Position numbers and translations under genes: made by a program. Positions 46,206 to 59,900 of a stretch of DNA of 64,000 bases are shown here, in pieces. The DNA lies in assembly GCF_027744825.2 (NCBI RefSeq), contig NC_071334.1:55926937-55990936 (forward strand), read 5' to 3'. The DNA is from Synchiropus splendidus. Lineage: Eukaryota > Chordata > Actinopteri > Syngnathiformes > Callionymidae. Positions within the stretch are counted from its first letter, which is position 1. Each line of letters opens with the position of its first letter. The notes below the pieces were generated by a model, which did not search any database, had not been told where the DNA came from, and worked only from the letters and a program-made list of their open reading frames with translations.

Positions 46206-49200
46206 CTATACTTCTGTGGAGAAGAGAATGCTCTGTCGTTTGCTGTCTGGTGTTGGAATCGTCTCCAGTTGCAGGAAGTAGAGCAACACCTGAACCTGCA
46301 TCAGAAAAACAAAAAGCTCTCTCAAGTCTCAGCGGACCATTGTGTTCATCGGCAGAAGTCCAGGCCTTACCTGAGCCATAACTTCCAGGGACCAGCTGTC
46401 CCCCATGCTGATAGGTTGTGTCGGGTTCGCAGGGATCTTGCTGTCTTTCTCCGATGGTCTCAACAAGGTTGGTCCGAAAACTGTTGCCAGGTTATGGAGG
46501 GACATCTTGTTGACGCTCTCCTTCTCTGCCACCCTGAGAAAGAGATGAAGATGGTGAGAAAAATCAATCAACAAAAACGCCTAACCCTAACTGATGTTTA
46601 GCTGCGTGAGCACATTAGAAGTCCCCTGCTGTAGGGTCGAGCACTAACTAGAAAGCGGGTTCAAGCGTCCCTACCTCTTCAAGTGGTCCAGGAGGAAGAG
46701 GAAGGTGACCAGGTTTGGTTCTGGCAGCGACAGCAACAGGTTCAACATGCAGCTCTCCTTGGCGACGCTGTCAGTGAGAGCTGCACACGGACAAAACAAA
46801 CTCAACACTCTTGTCATCATCAACACACAACTCTCATGGATCGATCTGCTCCTAATACTCACTGATGCCACCTGCAAAATTAGGGTAAAGTTCGTCTGTG
46901 AAAAGCGGCTCCGGCAGCTCCCTGAAGTAGAGCTTTAAAGTCCCGGCGATGGCGTTGACATCCATCTCGCTCATCATCACTGACACGTCTTTGTTATCTG
47001 CAGGAGGAAGACCACGATGATGAGAGCGCAGGAAGCTGTGAGACCAATACATCCCCTCACCACAATCCCAAACTAACCAAGGTCATTTTGATATTCTAGA
47101 CAGTGGTGAAACGATTAGCATCACAAATATTTGGGTTTAAAAAGATTTTCTAACCCACACGGTCATTATCAGAATGATTTGATGAGAAAATAAAACAAGC
47201 GTCAGCTGCACTCACTGGTGTCGAAGGCAGTCTTCAGAGCCTGGATGTCAGTGGCGACTCCTGAAACTCTGTAGATGCCCACCTCTTCCATGCCCCTCCT
47301 CTCGATCTCCTCCAGGCACTGGCGGACGATGTAAGGGACCTTGGAGCGCTCCCGTCTGGGGGAGGAGGAGTAATCGTTTTCAGTCAAACCATGTAAAGTA
47401 TGACATCCAAATTTCATGCATGTCATTCGCTCACTCACTTAGTGACTGTAGAGATTTTGACTCCAAATACTCCCATCGGTTTCCGTGAGGGCATCCTCTT
47501 CAAGCTGAACTCTCGGCTGGTAAACTTCATGGACAGTTTGACCTCAATCTGACATGGGACAAATGGGCTTTAAGTTAAAAAAGATACAGACAGCCAAGAG
47601 GAAATCTTAGGGTTGCAGGACTGAAATTATTAGGACTGTAATGTGGTAAGAGCTCTATTAAAGCATGAGAGAAACAACCTGGAAATCATATTTAAAAGTG
47701 TCTGTTGTCTGAATGTTGCCAACTCAAAGAGTATTTGTGACTAGCAAGTAGGCAGCTTATTATTTCTGAATACCAGAGTCTAAATACGACACAGAAGAGA
47801 GAAGGACTTTATGATTTGATCTGGGTGGTCATAATGTTACGGCCTTGAACTGTGGTTCAACACGGTCCTGCACTTATTAAACAGTGACGCAACAAATGTA
47901 ACTACCAAAGACAAAGACAGTTGGAGGAATGTAGACAGAGACAAAATGCACCATAAAAGCTGAGTCACTAACCCCATTCATGGGAATCACGGTTCTCTGC
48001 CAGTCCTTGCCTTGAAGAGCCTGTGGGTCCAGCTGTGAAGCAAACCACCAGAGGAATGTGGTGAGCATTTCAAATTTTGATGAGACTGTTTCACTCAAGT
48101 GAAGGGTAGATCACAGTGTTGCAGGGTTGATAAGGTTTCATGAAGCCGTGTCCTAATTGGCCACTAGGTTTCAGTGGAATAGTTGTTCAAAAGGTAAACA
48201 TTGCAGAACAGACTGTGCCATCTAGGGGCCTCTACAATGAGGACACTGTTTCGTGAAACCTCATCAACCCATCACTACAGCAATGAGTAAATTAAAATAT
48301 CCAAACAATAACACATATTTCATTGGCAAAATTCAAAACTTCACTTCCCCGAAAAGAACACTATTTGCCCAAATTCTGCTTAGAACAGCGAGTCCACCGT
48401 AAACAAAATTTAAATTGAGACAAAATAGGTAAATAAATGAAAATGCTGAACAGATTCCCACACAATTATATACCTGTATGTCATTATAATCCTGAACTTG
48501 TTGGAGACAATATTCGACTCCAGAATCAAAACTTTGTAAAACATCTATTTGAAAAAAGCTATATGAGGAAATTGCAATTGTTTTTGGTTACATATGTGCT
48601 ATTCCAGCTCATGCCAGGAGACAGTTATACGTAACATGGACAAGCGATCTCAGACAGGCATATGTGGACATGGGGACGTTTTTCTTTGTCCCCACTTGAA
48701 TTACATCATCGATACAAAAAGAGAGAGTTGGTTGTGTACCACTAGAGGGAGCAGGAGTCCTTCCCATGATAGCAGTGTTTACGCAAACCATAATTTATAT
48801 TCACAACATATGAATTCTAATATTTTCAAATCTACAACACACATAAAAAACAACACATTTTCTGGCTCTTTCACTCCAAAACTTGATGGTAACTTTTGCA
48901 AAGTCTGGAAGTGAGCAGTTTTACTGATGCAGTTTTTGCAACAAAAGATCTATCTATCTAAATCTATCTATCTATCTATCTACCTATCTATCTATCTATC
49001 CGTCTATCTATCTATCTACCTCTGTCTGTCTGTCTGTCATCCATCCATCGAATTCCCAGTACAAGCGGACATTTATCAATGACATCATCCTGAATGAACG
49101 GTGTAGATAATCACGTTGACCACTAGTCGGAGCATGTTACATTTCACTTTACCACACACTAATATTCCAAAGTTTATTTCATTTTCTTCCTCATCAACCA

Positions 49201-52200
49201 ACGTGGATTATTAAAATTGCGGCAGGTTTCCATTCACCCCCGACTCTGCAGGAGGTTTAAATAAGGGACTATGAGTCAGATCTTTAATGTGTGATGGACT
49301 AAAGAATATGGAATATGAATGAAACATTTTAAAAATCGAAGTCCAGGTGACTTCTTGACGTCCCATTTCCAAGTTATATGAACGCATTTGGATGACATCA
49401 TCGGTGGGGAAAAATAATCAACCACTAGATAGCGCCATGTAGCACGTTTCCACGGAGTCAGAAAATCCATGGCATCACACTGAACATGCATTTGCAAAGT
49501 AATGATAAACATTAATTGCCTAACTATCAATCCTTACTACATACGAAGTGTAATAACAGCTAAAGACAATGATTGGACGAACACCATATAAATGTGAACG
49601 TCAGCAGTTCATTGACCGGGCAGTACACATGCTTAAGTACCTCTCATCGCATTTCTGTGTTTTCTAATCGCTGATGCTCAGAGTCGCGCTTGCAGCTTTC
49701 GACAGTCGCCATGGCAACGTAATTAACCCCATTCTATATTTGCTAGAGCACAGCAACAGAAGCTGTCAGGAACAGAGTCGCGTTATTGTCAGGATGTGAG
49801 CTCTTTCATGAACTCATCAATAGCTTGTGTCAGTTTCAGCTGCACGCTTCGGTTACAGAACTCAATATTATTCATGAAAATCATGTCAACTTGTACTCAA
49901 TATGCCGCCGATCGAATTACGCCGACATGAATTGACACACTTCCATTGCATTATTTTCTTTAGGTATTACGATCGCGTCGCCACTTTAATACATTCATAG
50001 GCACCAGAATGGAATTTTGCTGTGTGGGTCTGCTCAAGTAGTGAGTCATGGTCCCTCTGCTGAAAGACGATGACGTAATGTCATACCGGGATCTGTCCTT
50101 TCCCCATGATGCGGTCCGTGCTCTCTCCATCCTCTTTGTTCTGCTTCGTCTTGTTATAGCATTTCTCATAGCAGAGCAGCCGCAGGGTCTGAGAGCCCTC
50201 CAGCTCAATCTCAAACTCCTGCAGGGGACAACAACAAGACATCTGTATGGAGAAGGAATGAACAACTGCACGAAGTAATTACCACATCAGGAGGACAGCG
50301 TGTCATTATTGAACCCTTGAGTTAGCTCCTGTTCCACCAGCAAGAGAGGCATCTGCAATGTGTGACTTGTTTTGCTTCAGTCAACAAAATAGCAGATCTA
50401 GAATCCCATGAATCGCCTTGAAATTACAGACGCAATGTAAAGACAAAGCAAAGAAAGATACACCAAACAAATGTGTAAAAAAGAAATGTGGATCCTTTGA
50501 GGCCTAAAAAGAATTTAAAGACGATTTAAAAATTGTGAAAAAAACTAGTGGTGGGACTTTAATGAGTTAATTACGATAATTAATTACCACATCATTACGA
50601 TTAATTAATTACAACAACAACAACAAAAATAATTTCACAGTTTGCTCTCCAGACAACACAGAATCTTTGTAAGTGCAGGAGTTCCTGGTCCACTGGTCAC
50701 ACTGATGCACAAGACACGTTGCAGCGAGGATGATAACAACAACAACAAACATGGAGGAATCCATGAACAAAAGCAAACAAAAGCATCTGTTCGCTTTTGT
50801 TCAGGGATGGTTTTCACTACACAATGGCCAGGGTTTCCACTACTCTGATTGTACTTGAAATTCGTATAAAATTGAAATTCTTATACAAATATTTTCAAGA
50901 CATTAAAAGAGCTTTAGTTTAAATAAGGTGATATAAAAACTTGAATATAGCCACCATCGTGATTTATTGTGCTATTGTCAAACTGATACAAAATAAACAA
51001 TATTTTGTTGTTTAAATGTATGTATGGGTCCATCATTTGATTCAGTAATGTATAAATTCATTAAATGACAACAAAAACAACACAAAATGAAGTGTTATGA
51101 AGGATAGGACAGCTAGACTAAAATAATCTCATCTGTTTCAAACCTTTGCAGAATCACTAATTTCCTAGAATTCCTTTCTCATATTTGTATACGGTGTCGG
51201 TTCAGTTAACATTAGGACAGATGCTAGTCATTACCAGCAGCTTCTCATTATCTGAAATTAATTCCACTTTGCTGAACAAAGCAGTCAGAGACCGAAGTGG
51301 ACTTCAGCCTACAACATCCTGCTGTGTTGTTGCTATACACACCTGCAGGCCTCGCCACGTATGTGTGTTTGTTTGCTTGTTAAGGCGACAGATGTTACAT
51401 GTGATTCACATACATCCGCAGTAATGACGCGGAAAAGGAATTGAGAAGAGCATGGAAAAAAGGAAGACTATGCTGACCTGTGATATAACATTGTATTTGA
51501 CGTGTCAAAAAAAGGGAGATTGTGTATATTCAAACATTTCAGATTTAAAAACAACGGGCACTTTCATCTCACCTCGTTCCATTTGGGCTCCGTGGTGTAA
51601 CGGTACACTCTCGTCTTGGCTTTATTGGAGAAGAAACCAAAATAGTCCACTTCCAGTGTGCAGTAGAGGTCTGCCAGACAAAGGATGGGGAAGTGAGCCA
51701 TATTCTTTTGTGCTTTAATATGAAAACTTAATCTCAAACGGTAAATGGGTCACGGTTAATCTTACATTTTGGAGATATTAAAATGTATTCCACTTATTTA
51801 GGTCAAATGGCTGAATCATTGTGTTTGCTAACCCTAACATATGTTCTGGTGATTGGTATGTTATATGTCCAGTCCTTTTTTTTTCAGTCCAACAACCCTT
51901 TGTCCTGAACTTAATACGAACTGGAACTGTCAGATGCACTATAAATTTAGAAGATACCATCGGAGATTTATACATCAACTTTGTGAAGGAGTGTTTCCTA
52001 ACACGATATCTGTCACCCCTCTCACATAGGAACTTCTGATCCAAACTTTTTTAAGCTTCTTTTTTTGTGATTTGTGCTCATATTGTTTAAAAATGGGAGT
52101 AGTGACTCACTCAGGCTCTGTTTGAGGCCGGAGGCAGAGTGGACGATTACATTCAGGAACCCGCAGAGACCAGGGGATTCATCCTCTGGAAAAACAGTCA

Positions 52201-55200
52201 GAGAATGGAGGGGGGAGAAAAACAAGAAAGCGGGGAAGGATTAGAAAAGAATGCAGATCTGTTTGCTTTGGAAAAGAATCAGTCATGAAAGCAAAAAGGG
52301 ATGAAACCATCACTTTCAACTATAAAACATTTCCCAAACTTCTTATCCTCATCTGAACCACATTTTTCAAGTTGTGATTCTGGGAATTTGCTTGGAGAGA
52401 TTGCCTAACCACGAGTTCGAATTTAAGGAGACAGCCTACCTTCCTTATTCATACTAAGCGGAATTTGATGGACAGTCTGCAGCTTGATGCAGGAGTTAGT
52501 CAACATCTGGAGCTCCATGGATGTTAAGGAAGTCGTTTTAATACCTGGAGAAAAATAAAAGAAATAAAAAAGAATAAAAGAAAAATACATTCACTCATTT
52601 GATTTATGGCAACCATTCCATTATAAAGGTCACAGGTTCTTCTCTGGAAAATAAGGATGTGTAGAATTCCTATAACATAATAAAGCAGACATTTGTCGCT
52701 CCTTGACTTAGTGGAAAACAAAGCAAAATGTGTGGCACATGAGAAGGCTTCTCAAATGAATCCCTCTGGCTTTGATAACACTGTGGGAATGAAGGTGACT
52801 CAATCTCCACACATACTTGAAGCAGTGAAAGCAATAAACAGATCAAAGTGGAAACTCATTTGGCAAGGTAACGCAGAGAATCAGATAGAAAAAATCAATC
52901 TGAAGTGGATTATAAGTGAGAAAAGGTTTGATTGACTTACATTTCTTCTGCTGTTCTTTCAACACCTCCCTCCATTCAGCTCGTTCGTAGTCGGAGGAAA
53001 TCAAAAAACTGTAACACTGCAACACAAAACACAGTATTCATTCAAACACTATGAGTCACGCTTAAATGCTTGGATGACACTGCACTTATGTATTTTGTCT
53101 AACAGCCGCTTCAACAGCTGTACGTCTAAGTGTAGCACTTGCTCTACAAAGCAAGACTGAGACAGATCAAGGAGAATTCATGTGCAGACGATCTGCCGGG
53201 AATGAAGCGGAGGTGGAGGGCGATACAGCGTGAGGAGAAAGCAGGCGGAGGAGGACGGAGACTCTCATCACCTTCCCGTTCTTGTTGTAGACCCGCAGCG
53301 GCATGCTGGGAGATGTTAGCAGCAGCAGCGACTCCTGTTCAGACAGCTTCTTCCGGAGACGGTCGATGACTTTTGATCCCTTGTTGGCCCTCTGTAAGAC
53401 ACACACCACTCATTTATGCAGTCTGTCAGATGCAAGAGTGTTCGATGCATTTTAATGAAGAAGTCCTGATGACTTCGCGTCATGCTTTCAGTTAATGTAA
53501 ATATAATTGGCTCCAGAGCGACTTCTACCTTCTCTCTCTGGATCTCACTGCGAAGGTGGGAGATCTTGACCTTCATGGCGTCTAGCTCTTCATCAGGGAC
53601 TTGGGGGATGGTGAGCGGTTCCGGGTCCTCTGGGCCCTGGAAGGTCAGCTCCGTGAGTGGGATGTACCACTTACTGTCGTACTGTTGGTTTTTGCTGCAA
53701 GGGCAGGAGCAGAGAATTAACCATGACATGGAGGTGAAGAACACATGAGAAGAGTAAGGTGTGCTTCTCACACTGGTTGCTTTTTTTTAAAATTATCAGT
53801 TAACTTTATTTCTTAGTGATTGATTTTTTTTTAAAGTTTACATTTATCCACCTTTGACTGTTATATTGGTCTACTGTTTACATTTTTTTCCATAGATATT
53901 CTTCTGCAAGACTGGACAATCAAGTTTGATTTTATAATACACATAACCATTAACATTTTTGAAATCTGAACATTTATTGGGGTGAATCATGTGAAGCAAA
54001 AAAAAAAAAAACCCAATTATGAAGACCGCAAGGAAAAAATATTTTGTATACAAAATATTTTGTTTATAAAAAGGTTAAAAAGCAGTTAAACTTGACAAGT
54101 AGACTGAACAACCACATATTACATTTCTCACTGAAGGTATATCATATATAGACATATATAGCATTTCCCCATTAAGAGTTTAGCTCTATTTGGAAGAAAC
54201 TGGAGCGCATACAAAAAACCCACACCAACATACACATTAAGTACCCACTCACAAACATGATACAAAAGCTAGCACGATATGATAACGCCCCAACTATATG
54301 CTGTTTGGTTTGGACCACATGAGGCAGCCACTCCAGCCGACGTGAACAGGTATTGACCACTTCAAACTAGAAATAGCCCCTGAGCGACTGAGGCAGGCTA
54401 AGACACTGTGTATTCAGAGTAAAATTTGTCTCCCACTTGTGGCTGACGTCACTGTCCATTTATGTTTCCTTACCCTCCCATCTGCTTTTTCAGTTTGGCG
54501 CAGAGCAGCAGGTCGGTGAACAGGAAGACGTGTCGCAGCTTCCTGGCTCCCTCCACCAACTCCACCATGAAACTATCCTTCAGTAGCTGACGGTTCTGGA
54601 GGGATCAAAACAGTGGTGAGAATGAGTGACAATCAGTGGCAGCCTGTTAGTGTCTCCCTAAACACCATGCGAGTTTGAACAGTAGAGGACAGAAAAACAC
54701 TTCACATCACAACAATATCAAATGCCACACACAGATCTGTGAATTTCATTCTGATATCCAAACCTGGGCGTCAAACAAAATCTTCATTAGTTACTTAGGT
54801 TATTAGTTACAAAGGTGATGACCAGATTAGAAGCTCATGACTCTCATTTCCCTACCACTGCGGGATGGACGGAGAGTACAGGTAATGGAGAGTATGCCGA
54901 AATGTTCAGGGGTTTTCACACTGATGTCAGACTATATAATGAGGGTGTAATACTGCCATTCGCCAAGGGGTGGCGGTGATGCGGCGAAAAAAAGATGGGA
55001 ATCACTATTCGGCAATGAATGTCCACCTACAACGCTTCTGAACGACACTGGGCAATTGATATAACCAAAAAAGAAACAGCATTGCCTCATACTAACCAAC
55101 AAAATTATGACCGAAAAACATTGCAGTGTGGGTGAGAGAGATGTAAACATGTGATGACAGAAGGTGGAAGACGGAAGATCAAAACTAATTGAAACTCAAT

Positions 55201-56891
55201 TATATCGCTGTAATATAATATATAGCTGTAGATCATTTCCGCTTCACTCACATACCATTAATTCAGAAATAACCAGAAGTGGTTCGCCTCATATGACAAC
55301 ACAGGAGAAATAAAGGTTAATATTCATAAACCCAAAATCCCACTTTCATATGAAATAATCCAATCGAAAGAGAAAATAATACCATTGTCTATTTATCTAG
55401 ACAGGCTGAGGATGATATTTGCATGTTTACAGTTCCTTCACTTTTGTTTGGATTGTGAGAGGTTGTGAGGTCACTCCACATGTTCTATAATCCCTTTTGG
55501 TTTCAGGAGTAAACAAGAAAGCACCACATTGTATGGTTCCTGTCAGTCAGAAAACTGGTCTGCGTCTCTATATTTAGAATGTTGTTAGCAGTTGGAGAGA
55601 TGCTGGCGCACTCAAATTTCCAAAAAGAGAGCGCTCGACAGAATAGCTTGATCTTTCTGTCTGCAGACAAGGCATTGTGGAAATACTAGCTTTTGTTTGG
55701 AACTATAATTGCTCTTTTTTCACATGAGGAAATAATATTCAAAACCCCTTAAAAGGTATGATGAATAATGAAACACAAACAACTAAATTTATTTCACAGG
55801 GAGCATTTTCAGTGCAGCAACTTTAAGAACATGGCATTATACAGTGTCATGTCATCACTGGAACATCCGTGATGAAGGCGACTAAATGAGATGGACGGAA
55901 AACGTTGCTGCACTTGATGCAGCAAAGGGCTTGATCATCACTGGAGCACTTCAACCCTGGTTTTTAAGATGATGGGTTTGTGATTATTTTAAAATCTGTA
56001 ATCAGAATATTTTTTTAAGTCGAGTCCCACCACTAATGGTTGAACAGTCGCTCTTCCACAAGATATCCACGGTCAAGTCATGGGGGCAGCAGGCAGAGGA
56101 CAAGATCCAGACTTCCCAGTGAATACTCCAACTCTTTTGAGTAAGCACTGAAGTTGAACTTGTTTTGAAATAAATAAATATGATAAGCTAGAATCCACCC
56201 AGAGTTTCTCCAGTCCTGACCCTCATCCGGTCTCTGAGGTAACTTCACTGCGCCCGATATTTGCCTGACTTGTGCTCATGATCCAGACTCTCCACTTGCC
56301 TTCACCCTACTCCACCTGAACCTTCACTCTCCTGGGTCCAACCTTGCCCACTTCTGCCTCAAAACTGCTTCTGAAAACTTGCTTCTCAGCTTCTCAAATC
56401 TCAGTTGAACTGACTGTCTGTGCCACATTTGGGGTCCAAACCTGCACAGGAGGCCTGGAAAGACGCCTTCACTCTCCAGTCAAAAATCTACTCCCGGGTG
56501 ATCAAGAGACACTTATTGTGTTCAGTTGAAATTCAGTTTCTGGGCTTATATGGAGGGTCTGTTTCACAGTGTGAGCCCAGGAAATGTCCCTAATAAAGCA
56601 GCTGTCTCAGCACATCAGATGACATTTTCATGGAATGCGATTGCCGGTAGCAGAAAAGCGACTTTCTTGATTTCTTATAATAGCTGAGTGGAACATCAGC
56701 AGCCTGGATGCTGAGGCAGCCGTGTGTCGCGGAGCACATTTAAGGCAGCGAGCGAAGATTAAATATTGACCAACTCCACGAGAAGCCAGGCTGAGAGCAT
56801 CGACAGGGGTAATCGCATGAATTTACAAAAGATCTGTGTTTATTTTTAGAATACAGTGCATGCTGGAGAGCCACAGCACAGGCAGCCTTTA

Positions 56892-56926
<35 letters not shown>

Positions 56927-59900
56927 GGTCTTGCGTGGAGGAATCCGTCTGAACGTGATGTGTTTTCTAAAGAGTGTGGAATAGAGACATTAAGAGATTT
57001 GAGACTCGTGAGTGTGTGTACTTTGTGCCACAAGTAAACCCACACTCACATCGGAAGAAAATCTTACCATCGGAAAACAAAGAAGAGGGAGGGGATGAAT
57101 TGAAATTTCCATAGTGGCATCATTTGCATTTTAATTAAGCCGCTCCTGTCTGTCGCCCCCACATTCACTCCTATTTTATCGGTTCTGGCCAGGACCACTA
57201 GGGCCCACTTTGCTGCTGCATTCCGTCACTGAACAGGTGTTGAGTGTCACTTAAGCAATCAAAAAAATTCAGAAAGCGCAGACTTCCGCCAAGCTGGTCT
57301 TTGTTGTTTCACCAGGACAAGTTTAACGGAAAATAGGTAAATACATTTCAAGAGGCATGAATGAATGTTTATTCAATAACCTCTAATAGATTGTGATTAC
57401 ATTTGACATTTGCATGACACGTACAGGATGCAGTTTTTGCTGTGATTAGTATAAACATCACCCCACAGTAACATTTTCATGATCATGAGAGTAGAAGTGT
57501 AAATAAACACTTGGGTGCGAGTATATATTGAGGTGGAGTGTGTAACTTTGTCTTGACAAATGAAACACATTTTTAGAGATAAAATGGCTTTTAAACCGCA
57601 ACACTGTGTTTTTAGTTCCACATTCCAGTGTGTTTTGCGGGTTTGAGTCGTGAGATGTAATTAGCTGGAACGCATTTTCTACAACTGCTCTAGTACTTTT
57701 ATTGCCGGAAAAACGTAACCATGTCATTTTAATGGAAATGTATGCTAGCATTTTACACGTGCGGCTCACTTGACATCAAATGAGGTTATATAAGGCCCTG
57801 AGCTAAACTGAGTTTGACACCACTGCTCTAGATCGAGTCCAATTAAAACTGCTTGTACTCAGTAAGCTTCCTGCTCGGGAAAAAGCCAAAGAGAGAAGAC
57901 AATAAAAACAAGGTCAAGAAAGACGATTAAAATAACCCTCCACACGAAATGTCCAAGAGCTCTTCTCATTCACCGAAATGGGTGCAGGTCTTTGTTCCGA
58001 CCAAACAAGCACACACAGTTAAACCAATCAGGTGTCAGCTGAAACAAGCAGCACCAGACTAACCATCAGCTGATGACAGTCAGCCCATTGAGGACTTGTT
58101 TGAGACCCCTGACCTAAATGGAAATGAGCCAGCAATCTCTCTATGGTGAGCTGAACAGAAGACTTATGGATTTTAGTCATTCTTTTGTCTCCACGTTCAT
58201 GGTGTAGCTTCTGGTTCTAGTGTTAAAGATCAGAAAATCATTGCACGTACATATGTCAGAGGGCATGTGCGTCCCGATGCTGTTGCTTCAGTCATTTAGT
58301 TCCCTTTGTAGTGCCTTGAAACTACACTTGGTGGCGCTTAGTGTGTCGGAAAGGAAGGGTCTTCAATTATTACACTGGCAGGTAGTGCAAGGCAGGTGTG
58401 CTGCTTGAGCCAGGAATCACTCAAGCTTTTGACCTCACGCTTGTTCGCCTATATAAACATGGATTATTAAGTCAATTTGTTTATCAGGAAAGCCACAAGG
58501 AATATGAATACTCCAAACAACGTTCATGTGGTGGATTCATTTGACGGAGAAGACAGCGCATCAACTTAAGTTTGCTAGTTCAGCAGCTTCTCAGTAATGG
58601 AAGAAGAGAGCATAAACTCTGGTTCACACTCAATCACCATTACAGTATACTTTCGTTGTGTGTGTGTCTTTGTGTTCCTGTAATGCAGAGGTGGCGTGTC
58701 CGCCTCCTTCTGATGTCTGTGCTAGCACAGCAGCTTTGAAATGCATTTCCTCAACAAATGTGCAGTATATAACCAGAAATGATGAGACAGATGTGATACA
58801 CTTTTCAAGAGGAAAGAAAGGCATGTTCTATCATATTTCTGTGTTTAGATAGAACTGTCACGTGTCACACTTTAGCACTCAAATAAAAAAAATCTAATCA
58901 GATTAGACAGCCCTGATGTTGAAAGAGTAGAATATTGGATATTAATGGACATTACTCCCAGCTTATAAGTAAAAATAAGCCAAAAAGAAAAAAGGGATAG
59001 TTTTGTCATTTCAATCGGCATGAGGCATTATGGTGTTATTTTTCACTTGAAATAATCTCCATTCATAAACATACATACTTCAGAAAGAAGAAGCAGAGTG
59101 AGGAATAAGTATCATCATCATAAACATAAAATGAACATGGTCTAAGGACTAGCATGGCTAAGATCACTTAAATATCTATGGTGTCAAAAGCTGAAGAAAA
59201 GAGGCGAAAAAATTATAAACATATTATGAAATAGCATTCATGATAAATAAAGGCCTGTTACATGATCTACACTGCAGTTGAGCCAGTGAGGGACAGACAC
59301 AAACCTCAGGCGTATTAAATACAATATCTACAGTGAGGTGCAATATAATGAGCTCTATTGATTTCCATTTGCTGCTTTCATGTATCCAGGATAAATATTT
59401 GATGACTGGTGCTGAAGTGGAGTGGATGAGGAACCTGGAGGGGATTCACTGATATTGCCTTCCCAAGATTGTGTGTTCAAAAGATGTGGGCTGCAGATAG
59501 TGTGTGTGTGTGCAAGTGTGAGTGTTAAGAGAGGGTGCTGTAATGACCCCCGTGTGAGCGAAGGGTGGTGCCAGAGTGGTTGCTCGGCCGGTCCCGCCCT
59601 CTTTTAATGAATAATTAACTTGGAACCCGATCATCAGCGTGGACCAGTGCCTCATTTCAGGGCATTATGTACGGCAGAGTCACGCAAGCTATCAATCAAG
59701 AGGCAGCCATTCATGTGCGTCAAGTCATCTCTAGGGATGACACCGACAGCGGGGGGTGGTTGGTTGCGCGGTGGGGAGGTGGGCTGGAGAAAGAGAGATG
59801 GGAAACCACATGTGAGACAGAGCAAACGCAGGATCACCCTTCAACCAGCCGACGCTGCTATGACCATATAAGGACATGGACTCCGCTTTAGGCTGCAGAT

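Noticed and set aside
46635..46680. tRNA-like B box (GGGTTCAAGC) beside a bcr exon
   Set aside because: No matching A box and the T stem does not pair. It lies in an intron next to a splice donor.
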